64,000 nt of DNA, taken from contig JAVBKV010000007.1 of the NCBI GenBank assembly GCA_031553885.1, positions 1 through 64,000 of the forward strand. Direction: 5' to 3'. Positions 16,900 to 25,287 of the stretch are shown piece by piece (within the stretch, counting starts at the first letter, position 1; every line of letters starts with the position of its first letter). Below the pieces are notes generated by a model, which had not been told where the DNA came from, did not search any database, and was given only the letters and a program-made list of their open reading frames with translations. The translations under genes were made by a program, and so were the position numbers. The stretch is from JAVBKV01 sp031553885. GTDB taxonomy: Bacteria > Bacteroidota > Bacteroidia > Bacteroidales > Azobacteroidaceae.

Positions 16900-18794
16900 A
16901 TTTTGTTTATCAACACGTTACTGATGCTTTCTGCATCTATTCCACACAATTTATATAGCTCCGGAATGGATCCCTGTTCGATAAATTTATCCGGAATTCC
17001 GAGTCGTTTTACCCGTGGCGTATAGCCATTTTCAGCCATAAATTCCAGTACGGCAGATCCCAGTCCTCCATGAATGGTCCCGTTTTCCAGGGTGACGATA
17101 CGTTGGAAATTTTTCCCTATTTCGTGTAATAAATCTTCATCCATTGGTTTCAGGTATATCATGTCATAATGAGCGACATCCACACCTGCATCTGTAGCTT
17201 TCCGGATCGCTTCTGCGGCGATATTTCCAATAGGTCCGATGCTTATCAGGGCCAGGTCTTTACCCTCTTTCAATCTGCGTCCTTTTCCGACCGGCAGTAC
17301 TTTCAGCGGTTGTTGCCAGTCTTTCAGTTCTCCTTTTCCCCGGGGGTAGCGGATTGCAAAAACACCCATTCCCGGCTGACTTCCTGTAAACATCAGGTTT
17401 CTCAGGTCCAGTTCATTCAGAGGTGATGAGATGGTGATGTTCGGAATACAGCGAAGGTAAGCCAGGTCAAAGGCTCCGTGGTGCGTGGCGCCATCTTCTC
17501 CGACTAATCCGGCCCGGTCCAGGCAAAGCACCATGTCCAGGTTTTGCAGGGCGGCGTCATGAATGATCTGATCGTAGGCCCGTTGCATAAAAGAAGAATA
17601 AATGTTGCAGAAGGGTAACATTCCTTCTTTCGCTAATCCGGAAGAAAAGGTGACGGCATGTCCTTCGGCAATGCCCACATCAAAAGCCCTTTCCGGCATT
17701 TCTTTCATCAGAAAAGACATCGAACAACCCGTAGGCATGGCAGGAGTAATTCCTACAATCCGTTCGTTTTGCCGGGCCAATTCCACCAGGGTATGTCCGA
17801 AAACATCCTGATACAATTGCGGTTCATTGAGGGAATTATGAACGATACGTTCTCCTGTTTTTTTATTGAATTTTCCAGGGGCATGCCAGATCGTAGCCTC
17901 TTTTTCAGCCGGTTCAAATCCTTTTCCTTTGGTGGTACGGATATGCAGTAGTTTGGGTCCCTGCATTTCTTTGATATCGTTCAGTACCCGGATCAGTCCT
18001 TTGATATCATGTCCGTCGACCGGTCCGAAATAACGTATATTAAATCCTTCAAATACATTGTGTTGCTTTGTCAGCAAGGCTTTCAGGCTGTTGTTGAACC
18101 GAAGGATCAGTCCTTTTCCCTGCTCTTTGATCATACCCTTGTTTCTCAGGGTCGTATAGATTTTATATCGTATTTTATTGTACCAGTGGGAGGTGGTCAG
18201 CTTGACCAGGTATTCGCTCATTCCCCCAACAGGCGTATCGATGGCCATATTATTATCGTTCAGGATAATCAGCAGGTTGTTCGGGTCGGAAGAGGCGTTG
18301 TTCAATCCTTCGAAGGCCAATCCTCCGGTCATGGAGCCATCGCCGATTACAGCCACGATTTTACGGTCTTTTTCCTGTTTCAGGTTGGAGGCGATTGCCA
18401 TTCCCAATGCTGCTGATATGGAAGTGGAAGCATGTCCGGCTATAAAAGCGTCGTATTCACTTTCTTTGGGATTCGGAAATCCGCAGATTCCTCCCAGTTT
18501 GCGGAGTGATTTGAATTGATCCCGGCGTCCGGTTAATATTTTGTGCCCGTAAGCCTGGTGGCCTACGTCCCAGACGATCCGGTCGTACGGCGTGTTGAGT
18601 ACATAATGCAGGGCTACCGTTAGTTCTACGGTTCCGAGACTGGATGCAAAATGCCCGGGAATTTCAGCCAATACCTCAATGATGTATTGTCTCAATTCCT
18701 TGCAAACCAGTTCCAATTGTTCCGGCTTCAATTTACGAAGATCTTCCGGACTATTTATTTGTTCTAATAAATTTGTTTCCAAACTTTCAGCCAT
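16896..18794 (-). CDS. dxs: 1-deoxy-D-xylulose-5-phosphate synthase
   Basis: DXS condenses pyruvate and glyceraldehyde 3-phosphate in the first step of the MEP isoprenoid pathway. From the ATG at 18794 the protein has 632 residues (MAESLETNLLEQINSPEDL), the normal length. Visible motifs are DVGHQAYGHKILTGRR, the TPP site GDGSMTGGLAFEGLNNA, and the transketolase middle domain DRAGLVGEDGATHHGAFD. The longer frame from 18863 is rejected because a TAGCTTTG promoter element at 18812-18819 lies inside it. Gene order is dxs-trkA-trkH. It is divergent from the GSCFA gene. Confidence 0.96.
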   Translation of the reverse strand: MAESLETNLLEQINSPEDLRKLKPEQLELVCKELRQYIIEVLAEIPGHFASSLGTVELTVALHYVLNTPYDRIVWDVGHQAYGHKILTGRRDQFKSLRKLGGICGFPNPKESEYDAFIAGHASTSISAALGMAIASNLKQEKDRKIVAVIGDGSMTGGLAFEGLNNASSDPNNLLIILNDNNMAIDTPVGGMSEYLVKLTTSHWYNKIRYKIYTTLRNKGMIKEQGKGLILRFNNSLKALLTKQHNVFEGFNIRYFGPVDGHDIKGLIRVLNDIKEMQGPKLLHIRTTKGKGFEPAEKEATIWHAPGKFNKKTGERIVHNSLNEPQLYQDVFGHTLVELARQNERIVGITPAMPTGCSMSFLMKEMPERAFDVGIAEGHAVTFSSGLAKEGMLPFCNIYSSFMQRAYDQIIHDAALQNLDMVLCLDRAGLVGEDGATHHGAFDLAYLRCIPNITISSPLNELDLRNLMFTGSQPGMGVFAIRYPRGKGELKDWQQPLKVLPVGKGRRLKEGKDLALISIGPIGNIAAEAIRKATDAGVDVAHYDMIYLKPMDEDLLHEIGKNFQRIVTLENGTIHGGLGSAVLEFMAENGYTPRVKRLGIPDKFIEQGSIPELYKLCGIDAESISNVLINKI

Positions 18795-18811
18795 AGCTAA
18801 AAAATGTTTTG

Positions 18812-18819
18812 CAAAGCTA
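18812..18819 (-). promoter_or_regulatory. Candidate -7 element of dxs-trkA-trkH
   Basis: On the minus strand the bases read TAGCTTTG (TAnnTTTG), 17 bp before the chosen dxs ATG, giving a very short leader. It faces away from TAACTTTG at 18842-18849. Confidence 0.55.
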
Positions 18820-18841
18820 CATAAATAACAACACATATCCG

Positions 18842-18849
18842 TAACTTTG
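18842..18849 (+). promoter_or_regulatory. Candidate -7 element of the GSCFA gene
   Basis: TAACTTTG (TAnnTTTG) lies 20 bp before the ATG at 18870. It pairs divergently with the dxs promoter 22 bp away. Confidence 0.55.
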
Positions 18850-18869
18850 TTCAAAAAAATCATTCAGAC

Positions 18870-19817
18870 ATGAAATTTCGAACAGAGGTTACTGCCACTA
18901 TTCCCGGCTTCCGGATCAGTCATCCGGATAAAATCATGCTTTCGGGGTCTTGTTTTGTCGAAAATATATCTTCCCGGATGCAGCAGGCCGGATTTACGTT
19001 GGATGTTAATCCTTTTGGCGTTGTTTATAATCCTTTTTCGCTGGCCGGGGGGCTACAAACGTTGATAAGTTGCAAAAAATATGCCATAGACGATCTTTTT
19101 GAATATCAGGGAATTTTCCACAGTCCCGATCATCACGGCCGGTTTTCGGATGTTTCTGTGGGTGAGAGCCTGGAGCGGATCAACCGGCGTATTCAGCATT
19201 CTTCCGGTTTCCTTCGTCAGTCGTCGGTATTGATTGTCACATTCGGGACTGCATTTGTTTACCGGTTGAAATCAAACGGACAAGTGGTATCCAATTGCCA
19301 CAAATTACCGGATCATTTATTTGTTCGCTCCCGTTTAAGTGTTTCCGATATTGTGGAAGAGTGGGAGAGATGTGTCCGGAATTTACGGGAAATTAATTCT
19401 TCGATCCGGATTATTTTTACGGTCAGTCCGATCCGCCATGTCAGAGACGGTATGCATGAAAACCAGTTAAGTAAATCGACCCTTTTGCTGGCGGCAGATG
19501 AGTTGGTACGCCGTTTTCCCGATTGTGCCTATTATTTCCCTTCGTACGAAATTCAGATAGATGAGTTACGGGATTACCGTTTTTATGCCGAAGATATGGT
19601 TCATCCCTCTTCCGTGGCTGTTGATTTTATCTGGGAAAAATTTTCCGGTACGTTGTTCAGTGAAGAAACGCTCCGGTTGATCGATGAGTGGCAGAAAATA
19701 CAACAGGCTTTGAATCATAAGCCTTTTCATCCGGATTCGGCAGAGTACCAAGCTTTTTTAAGAAAAATTCAGGCTCAGAAAGATGCTTTTTGCAAAAAAA
19801 ATCCTTCATTTAGTTAG
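18870..19817 (+). CDS. GSCFA domain-containing protein
   Basis: This 315-residue protein has the family-naming motif GSCFVENIS at residues 26-34. Further conserved blocks are VNPFGVVYNPFSLA, LIVTFGTAFVYR, NCHKLP, IIFTVSPIRHVRDGMHENQLSKS and a terminal YFPSYEIQIDELRDYRFYAEDMVHPS with a DxxH-like pair. These resemble an SGNH/GDSL-type hydrolase fold with Ser near the N-terminus and Asp/His near the C-terminus. The substrate is unknown. No signal peptide is present. It is a single gene with its own promoter. Confidence 0.9.
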   Translation: MKFRTEVTATIPGFRISHPDKIMLSGSCFVENISSRMQQAGFTLDVNPFGVVYNPFSLAGGLQTLISCKKYAIDDLFEYQGIFHSPDHHGRFSDVSVGESLERINRRIQHSSGFLRQSSVLIVTFGTAFVYRLKSNGQVVSNCHKLPDHLFVRSRLSVSDIVEEWERCVRNLREINSSIRIIFTVSPIRHVRDGMHENQLSKSTLLLAADELVRRFPDCAYYFPSYEIQIDELRDYRFYAEDMVHPSSVAVDFIWEKFSGTLFSEETLRLIDEWQKIQQALNHKPFHPDSAEYQAFLRKIQAQKDAFCKKNPSFS

Positions 19818-19825
19818 AGAAGCAT

Positions 19826-19833
19826 TACCTTTG
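19826..19833 (+). promoter_or_regulatory. Candidate -7 element of the pyridoxal kinase-like gene
   Basis: TACCTTTG (TAnnTTTG) lies 64 bp upstream of the ATG at 19898, leaving a leader of roughly 55 nt with no obvious structure. Confidence 0.45.
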
Positions 19834-19897
19834 CATTCTGAAAATCAAATCAGGTTTTATTTATTAGAAAGGCTTTGCTTTTAAAAAAGAAAAAAGG

Positions 19898-20749
19898 ATG
19901 AAAAGATTAAAAAGAGTAGCAGCGATTCATGATATTTCCGGATTCGGAAAATGTTCACTGACAGTTGCTTTGCCTATTATATCGGCAGCCGGAATAGAAA
20001 CGAGTGTGGTACCCACAGCTGTATTATCCACCCATACAGGAGGATTTACCGGATTTACTTACCGGGACCTGACGGATGATTTGCGTCCGTTTATGCAGCA
20101 TTGGAAATCGCTTGACCTGAAGTTCGATGCTATTTATACCGGGTTTCTGGGCTCGTTTGAGCAGTTGGATATCGTGACCGAATATTTTGAAACCTTCCGG
20201 GAAAAAGATAATTTGATTTTGGTGGATCCCGTCATGGCCGATAATGGGGAGTTGTATTCGATTTTTTCTCAGGAATTTGCTCTCGGCATGCGGAAACTAT
20301 GTCAGAAAGCAGACATTGTGGTTCCTAACCTGACGGAAGCTGCTCTGTTGATCGGAGAACCCTATAATCCGGGTCCCTATAACGAGGCTTACATCGAGGA
20401 TATCATGAAAAAGCTCAGCCAATTGGGTCCTCAGAAAGTCGTATTGACCGGAGTCTTTTTCAATGAAGAAGAATTGGGGGCTGCCACTTATGATGTTGTC
20501 AGCGGTGAGGTTGCTTATACTTTTGCTAAGCGTATTCCGGGTTACTATCACGGTACGGGAGATGTTTTCGGCAGTGCATTACTGGCCGCATTGCTAAACG
20601 ACTTCAGCCTGAATGAGTCTGCTGCAATTGCAGTCCGTTTTACTACGGCAAGTATTCAGCGGACAGCAGATGCCGGAACGGACATTCGCTTTGGAGTGAA
20701 TTTCGAACAGACTATTCCGGAGTTTTTGAGGGACCTGAAGCTGGCATAG
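19898..20749 (+). CDS. Pyridoxamine/pyridoxal kinase-like (PfkB/ribokinase superfamily)
   Basis: This 283-residue protein begins KRVAAIHDISGFGKCSLTVALPIISAAG, the PdxY/PdxK-type start. It contains DPVMADNGELYS, VVPNLTEAALLIGEPY and the ATP/anion-hole motif GYYHGTGDVFGSALLAALL. These identify a pyridoxamine kinase-type enzyme that phosphorylates B6 vitamers for PLP salvage in the cytoplasm. Exact vitamer preference is not visible. It is a single gene, convergent with the PepSY-like lipoprotein across an AT-rich repeat. Confidence 0.9.
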   Translation: MKRLKRVAAIHDISGFGKCSLTVALPIISAAGIETSVVPTAVLSTHTGGFTGFTYRDLTDDLRPFMQHWKSLDLKFDAIYTGFLGSFEQLDIVTEYFETFREKDNLILVDPVMADNGELYSIFSQEFALGMRKLCQKADIVVPNLTEAALLIGEPYNPGPYNEAYIEDIMKKLSQLGPQKVVLTGVFFNEEELGAATYDVVSGEVAYTFAKRIPGYYHGTGDVFGSALLAALLNDFSLNESAAIAVRFTTASIQRTADAGTDIRFGVNFEQTIPEFLRDLKLA

Positions 20750-20750
20750 A

Positions 20751-20783
20751 GAATTAAAAATTAAGAATTAAGAATTAAAAATG
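20751..20783. repeat. AT-rich direct repeat between convergent genes
   Basis: The unit AATTAAGAATTA-type repeats about three times (GAATTAAAAATTAAGAATTA and continuing). Such low-complexity runs are common in Bacteroidales intergenic DNA. It may help end both converging transcripts. No hairpin with a GC stem is seen. Confidence 0.4.
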
Positions 20784-20808
20784 AAATGAGTTTTGCCTTA
20801 AATTATTT

Positions 20809-21993
20809 TTAATTTAAAAGTTTTCCTTCCGAATCAAAGCTCAGGAGTAGATCCTCTTCAAATTGGATTTCAATGGGAAGGGGATTCTTTTTTATACCGA
20901 TTATTTTCTTTTCAGGATAATGGGTTGCAATATAATCTTTTACTTTGAAAGGCAACAGATTCAGAATTGACTCCGGCATCGACGGAACTTTATTTCCGGC
21001 TAATCTCAGGTAGTTCCATTCGCCGTACTTATCGGTTTGCATGGAAATAGCGTAATCTTCGTCCCGGATAATGTAAGAACAATCAAAGGTGATTGTTTCT
21101 GTAGTCCGGTTTTCCTTGATGGTCATCTGGATGTTGTTGCTTTGGGAAAAGTGAGTCCGGACAAATGTTTGTATCTTATCAGTGGGATATATGAAGACTC
21201 CTGTTTCCGGGTCAATCAACAGACTGGTTCCGTTTCCGATATATAGCTGATAATAAGCGTTGTATTTGAAAACATGATAAATCTGTATATCCGGATATTT
21301 TTCCCGGATATAATCGCGAACAGCCTGCGGAAATACATCTTTGAAATCAGAGGGAAGAGGCTTTTCTTCTATTCCACGGGCTTCGGTCCAGGAGCCATTT
21401 TTGTCAAAATGAAGTATAAATTGATTATCTAAATAGACAATATAAGTTGTTTGGTCAGCTTCTGTTGTTTGAATGACGTGTCGGTAGTTATTCCAACTGA
21501 AATAACGGCCTACAAACCGCCTGGCTTCTTCCGGTAAAGATTCGTTGGGTTGTTCGTACCCCCAGCTATCGAAATTAAATAATGCCAACCTTTTACCGGT
21601 CTCGGTTCTAAGTTGATACCCGTAAATTACTTGCTCTATCGATAAAAACGTTATATCCGGTAGCTCGGCCCGAATCTTACTCATACTTCCCGGAGAGATG
21701 TTTTGTAGCAGGAGTTCGGGTAACTGAGTTTCACTTTTTATTTTTAACCAGTATCCTGATTCGTTGAAGTCAATACTTACCCCATTGGATAACTGAATTT
21801 TATATATGGCTTCCTCATTTTTATCTCCTCTTTTAACGGAGGAACAAGTAATGTCCGGAAAATTGTCTTTTAAGAATTGCCTGGCAGAGAGGGGCAGTGA
21901 CTCCACATTCAGGTCCGAATTATCATCGTCGTTACATGCAGAAAATCCCCATGTCAGGCTCAGTATAAGGGCTATAAAAACAAAATTTCTCAT
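20809..21993 (-). CDS. PepSY-like (DUF2874-type) repeat lipoprotein
   Basis: This 394-residue protein has a lipobox (WGFSACND, Cys at residue 20). It is built from about four repeats of ~75-85 residues, each starting like LPLSARQFLKDNFPDI, LPEEARRFVGRYFSW, FPQAVRDYIREKYPDI or LPFKVKDYIATHYPEK, and running into beta strands such as YQLYIGNGTSLLID. This is the PepSY-like, beta-lactamase-inhibitor-like fold of Bacteroidota surface or periplasmic proteins. Function is unknown. Two adjacent palindromes upstream (22035-22062) may be regulatory. Confidence 0.8.
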   Translation of the reverse strand: MRNFVFIALILSLTWGFSACNDDDNSDLNVESLPLSARQFLKDNFPDITCSSVKRGDKNEEAIYKIQLSNGVSIDFNESGYWLKIKSETQLPELLLQNISPGSMSKIRAELPDITFLSIEQVIYGYQLRTETGKRLALFNFDSWGYEQPNESLPEEARRFVGRYFSWNNYRHVIQTTEADQTTYIVYLDNQFILHFDKNGSWTEARGIEEKPLPSDFKDVFPQAVRDYIREKYPDIQIYHVFKYNAYYQLYIGNGTSLLIDPETGVFIYPTDKIQTFVRTHFSQSNNIQMTIKENRTTETITFDCSYIIRDEDYAISMQTDKYGEWNYLRLAGNKVPSMPESILNLLPFKVKDYIATHYPEKKIIGIKKNPLPIEIQFEEDLLLSFDSEGKLLN

Positions 21994-22034
21994 AATGATT
22001 TGTAGTTGGAGTGTGCATAATTAAAAAATAGTCG

Positions 22035-22062
22035 TAACGTTAGTACCTTTATATAAAGATAC
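22035..22062. promoter_or_regulatory. Adjacent palindromes upstream of the PepSY-like gene
   Basis: TAACGTTA (22035-22042) is a perfect palindrome. It abuts a near-perfect one, GTACCTTTATATAAAGATAC (22043-22062), with a perfect CTTTATATAAAG core. They lie 42-69 bp upstream of the lipoprotein start and could be an operator. No clear TAnnTTTG element was found here. Confidence 0.3.
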
Positions 22063-22101
22063 AAATTGATCCTGTGATTGAGTTCAGTTAAGATACCCGG
22101 T

Positions 22102-22758
22102 TTAATTCGTTTTCTTTGCTTTTCTTTTGTTTCTCCAGATCTCAAAAATAGCAGGCAGGATGGAAACGAAGATAATTGCAATAATGAGTAAACTCAGGTT
22201 TTTCTTAACAAATTCAAGTTCACCGAAAAAGAATCCGGCATACATAAAAATACAAACCCAGGCAATGCCTCCAATAACGTTAAAACTGGCAAAGTGTTTG
22301 TAGCTCATGTGTCCCATGCCGGCGACAAAAGGGGCAAAGGTCCGGACAATCGGAACAAAACGGGCCAGTATAATGGTTTTTCCTCCATGTTTTTCGTAAA
22401 AGGCATGGGTTTTATCCAGGTAACTTTGTTTGAAAATTTTCGAGTTCGGATTACTGAATAATTTTTCTCCGAAGAATCGTCCGATTACATAATTGACGGC
22501 GTCTCCGAGGATGGCGGCAGCAATTAGTAAAAGTACCATCAGATGTACATTGATGTTGTTCGATCCGATGGAAGCCAGAGCTCCGGCGACAAACAGCAAC
22601 GAATCTCCCGGAAGAAAAGGGGTGACTACCAATCCGGTTTCACAAAAGATGATCAGGAAAAGAATAGCGTAAATCCAGGTTCCGTATTCGGCAATCAATT
22701 CAGCCAGGTGAACGTCGATGTGCAGGACAAAATCAATGATGTATTGAATAAATTCCAT
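22102..22758 (-). CDS. DedA family membrane protein
   Basis: From the ATG at 22758 the protein has 218 residues (MEFIQYIIDFVLHIDVHL). It has the DedA/SNARE-associated pattern: a first hydrophobic segment with ETGLVVTPFLPGDSLLFVAGALA, a central NYVIGRFFGEKLF, then FARFVPIVRTFAPFVAGMGHMSYKHF with its conserved Arg/Pro, and two final helices. DedA proteins are linked to membrane potential maintenance and lipid-carrier flipping (UptA/PopT-type activities). The longer start at 22785 is rejected because a TATATTTG promoter element covers it. Confidence 0.92.
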   Translation of the reverse strand: MEFIQYIIDFVLHIDVHLAELIAEYGTWIYAILFLIIFCETGLVVTPFLPGDSLLFVAGALASIGSNNINVHLMVLLLIAAAILGDAVNYVIGRFFGEKLFSNPNSKIFKQSYLDKTHAFYEKHGGKTIILARFVPIVRTFAPFVAGMGHMSYKHFASFNVIGGIAWVCIFMYAGFFFGELEFVKKNLSLLIIAIIFVSILPAIFEIWRNKRKAKKTN

Positions 22759-22782
22759 GATGCAGTTGGTTTCTAAAAGGTG

Positions 22783-22790
22783 CAAATATA
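22783..22790 (-). promoter_or_regulatory. Candidate -7 element of the dedA-like gene
   Basis: On the minus strand the bases read TATATTTG (TAnnTTTG), 24 bp before the ATG at 22758. It decides the start of the DedA-like gene. Confidence 0.5.
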
Positions 22791-22791
22791 G

Positions 22792-23781
22792 TTATTTTTG
22801 CGTTAATACAAGTTCTTTCAGGCATTGAATCCACAAGGCACTGTCGTTGAGGCTTTCTGCCAGGGTGAATTTTTCTCCACCGTGATCCAGGAATAATTGC
22901 TTGTATTCTTCTCCCAATTCCAGGGTGTTTTCCAGGCAGTTGGTAACAAAGGAGGCTGCTACGATTAACAGGTTTTTGACGCCTTGTTTTCCCATTTCGG
23001 GGATTCGTCGGTCGGCAAAAGGACCTAACCAGGAGGAAGAAGATAGTTGCGACTGGTAAACCATTTCCCATTGTTCGTCGGGCAGATTAAGTTCCCGGGC
23101 TAATAACCGGGCGGTTTCGGAACAGGCTTTCGGATAATCGGCGCAGGTTTCTGTAACTTCCCGGGCCTGGCTCAACGGTAAACTATGAAAGGTAAACAGT
23201 ATTTTATCGTAGTTTTCCGGTTTGGAGTTCCGGATTCTTTCTGCAAAAGCTTTTATAAAAGCCGGATGATTGTAAAACGAATGAATGGTTCGTATTTCCG
23301 GAATCAAAGGATAGCGTTTCAATTCGTTCAGGCTTTTTTCCAGTGCGGCTCCGGTTGATGAAGACGCGTATTGAGGGAAAACCGGAAGGATAATCAGACG
23401 GGAAAATCGTCCGTCTATGATTTGTCTGACAGTTTCCGGAATAGATGGTTGTCCGTAACAGGTAGCGGAAAATACGGTTATATCGTTTCCTAAAACTTCC
23501 TGCAGTTTATTTTTTGTTGACTCTCCGTATAAAGTTAACGGGAAATGCCGGTCGTACATGTTCCATAGCCGGCGATAACGAACTGCCGATCGTGGAGATC
23601 GGAAAGGCACTATAATACCGTTGACCAGTAGTTTTCTGAAAAACCAGGGGAGACCGATGATTCTTCGGTCTCCCAGGAATCTGGATAAATAACGAGCTAC
23701 CTGGAAGACGCCCGGATTTACAGGACTTCCGGTGTTAATCAGTATGATAGCTGTTTTATGTTTGTTGGGAGTTTCCTTCAT
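22792..23781 (-). CDS. hemH: Ferrochelatase
   Basis: This 329-residue enzyme inserts Fe2+ into protoporphyrin IX to form protoheme. Visible family features are the N-terminal AIILINTGSP, VNGIIVPFRSPRSAVRYR, TCYGQPSI, the catalytic-His motif ILFTFHSLPLSQ, and the C-terminal ASFVTNCLENTLEL with the conserved Glu. The length is typical of the bacterial enzyme. It lies upstream of the dedA-like gene on the same strand but each has its own TAnnTTTG element. Confidence 0.95.
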   Translation of the reverse strand: MKETPNKHKTAIILINTGSPVNPGVFQVARYLSRFLGDRRIIGLPWFFRKLLVNGIIVPFRSPRSAVRYRRLWNMYDRHFPLTLYGESTKNKLQEVLGNDITVFSATCYGQPSIPETVRQIIDGRFSRLIILPVFPQYASSSTGAALEKSLNELKRYPLIPEIRTIHSFYNHPAFIKAFAERIRNSKPENYDKILFTFHSLPLSQAREVTETCADYPKACSETARLLARELNLPDEQWEMVYQSQLSSSSWLGPFADRRIPEMGKQGVKNLLIVAASFVTNCLENTLELGEEYKQLFLDHGGEKFTLAESLNDSALWIQCLKELVLTQK

Positions 23782-23815
23782 CCAACAAAAGTAGTGATTT
23801 CAACTAATTCTCCTA

Positions 23816-23823
23816 CAAATGTA
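23816..23823 (-). promoter_or_regulatory. Candidate -7 element of hemH
   Basis: On the minus strand the bases read TACATTTG, 34 bp before the hemH ATG, in the 62-bp gap after nhaA. Confidence 0.45.
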
Positions 23824-23843
23824 AGCAATAAGAATTATTAGTT

Positions 23844-25160
23844 CTATTTTCTTTTAAGCACAAAATAACCTAAAGTTCCGCCAATTATAGAAGCCGTAAA
23901 GATTCCAGCCTTTGCCTGAATCAAATATATTTCATCCGTAAAAGCAAGAGAAGCTATAAATAGGGACATCGTAAATCCAATGGAACCTAAAAGACCTATC
24001 CCGATAAGGTTCTTCAAGTTCATTCCTTCGGAAGCAGGTGCAATTTTCAGGCGGGTAAATAAATAGGTAAATGTAACTATACCGATTACTTTGCCAACCA
24101 ACAAACCCATTGACACTCCGATGAAAATATTGTTTCCAAACAGATTGTCGAAATTGATACCTGACAAAGAAATACCCGCATTGGCTAAAACAAATATGGG
24201 GATAATGATAAAAGAGACAAAAGGATGCAATGCATGTTCAAGACGTTGTAATGGCGGTATTGCCTGGTTAGTTGTATCTTTTATATTATCCAATACATGT
24301 ACCTGTTCATTGGTCAATGTGGGTAGATTATTAGGGTCGATTTTATTGAACCGGTTCAGATAATCCCTGATTTTATGCGAATACAGCTTTTCATCTATCC
24401 TGACATCTGCAGGTATTGTAAATGCGGCAATTACGGCAGCTATAGTCGCATGTATCCCGGATAATAAGAAGGCAACCCATAATCCTCCGATACCAACAAT
24501 TGCATAAAAGAATACGTTTCTGATACCCATTTTATTGCCTGCATACATTATAATAGTAAAACAGAGTCCTGCAATCAGGTTTATAACCGATATTTCCGAT
24601 GTATAAAAGAATGCTATAACCAATACTGCAGCCAAATCATCAACAATGGCCAATGCTGCTAAAAAGACTTTCAATGATAACGGGACCTTATTCCCTACAA
24701 GATAAAGGACACCCAACGCAAATACAATGTCAGTAGCCATGGGGATTCCCCATCCCTGACCGGCTTCCCCATGCGGATTTAACAGCCAGTAAATACATGC
24801 AGGAAATAACATTCCACCTATAGCGGCTCCTATAGGCAATAAGGCCTTACGGGGGTTGGATAGTTCACCTGCAATAATTTCCCTTTTAAGTTCGAGACCT
24901 ACTACAAAAAAGAATACGGCCATTAATCCATCATTAATCCAATGATGGATGCTAAATTCCAGATAAGGTTTCCCATTAAAGACAAATCCCAGGTTTTGTT
25001 CGAGAAAATGGAAATAATATGCGGACCAAGGGGAATTAGCCAAAAAAATAGCTATTATAACGCTGAAACCGAGAATAATACCTCCTGATTTTTCCTGATG
25101 AATAAATCGTTGAATTGGGCTTAACAGTATATCTATAGGTCGTTGATTAACTTTATGCAT
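23844..25160 (-). CDS. nhaA: Na+/H+ antiporter NhaA
   Basis: This 438-residue inner-membrane antiporter exports Na+ (or Li+) in exchange for protons. About twelve hydrophobic segments are present. The NhaA core motif AALAIVDDLAAVLVIAFFY carries the adjacent Asp pair that binds Na+ in E. coli. GGMLFPACIYWLLNP and GWGIPMATDIVFALGVLYL are also typical. A cytoplasmic insertion between helices (DEKLYSHKIRDYLNRFNKIDPN) is usual in Bacteroidota members. A leader of about 100 nt separates it from a TATCTTTG element. Confidence 0.96.
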   Translation of the reverse strand: MHKVNQRPIDILLSPIQRFIHQEKSGGIILGFSVIIAIFLANSPWSAYYFHFLEQNLGFVFNGKPYLEFSIHHWINDGLMAVFFFVVGLELKREIIAGELSNPRKALLPIGAAIGGMLFPACIYWLLNPHGEAGQGWGIPMATDIVFALGVLYLVGNKVPLSLKVFLAALAIVDDLAAVLVIAFFYTSEISVINLIAGLCFTIIMYAGNKMGIRNVFFYAIVGIGGLWVAFLLSGIHATIAAVIAAFTIPADVRIDEKLYSHKIRDYLNRFNKIDPNNLPTLTNEQVHVLDNIKDTTNQAIPPLQRLEHALHPFVSFIIIPIFVLANAGISLSGINFDNLFGNNIFIGVSMGLLVGKVIGIVTFTYLFTRLKIAPASEGMNLKNLIGIGLLGSIGFTMSLFIASLAFTDEIYLIQAKAGIFTASIIGGTLGYFVLKRK

Positions 25161-25268
25161 ATTATTTTCTTTATTTCTCCATACTTCCTTGATATATTTT
25201 CCGATTTCTCTTCGTTATACCCCTTAACATCCTGTTTAATGACAAAACAATAGTTGGAAATTGTCATA

Positions 25269-25276
25269 CAAAGATA
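25269..25276 (-). promoter_or_regulatory. Candidate -7 element of nhaA, with ~100-nt leader
   Basis: On the minus strand the bases read TATCTTTG just after the heparinase-like gene stop. The start codon is about 109 bp downstream. The leader contains TGACAA and TTGTCA arms about 15 nt apart, which could fold. Confidence 0.4.
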
Positions 25277-25287
25277 ACACTTTCGGT

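Noticed and set aside
18795..18863. N-terminal extension of dxs to 18863
   Set aside because: A good TAnnTTTG element lies inside the extension, and the sequence MIFLNKVTDMCCYL has no similarity to DXS N-termini.
20751..20783. Possible CRISPR-like or tandem repeat array
   Set aside because: The repeat is a short AT-rich run of a 10-12-bp unit with no spacers.
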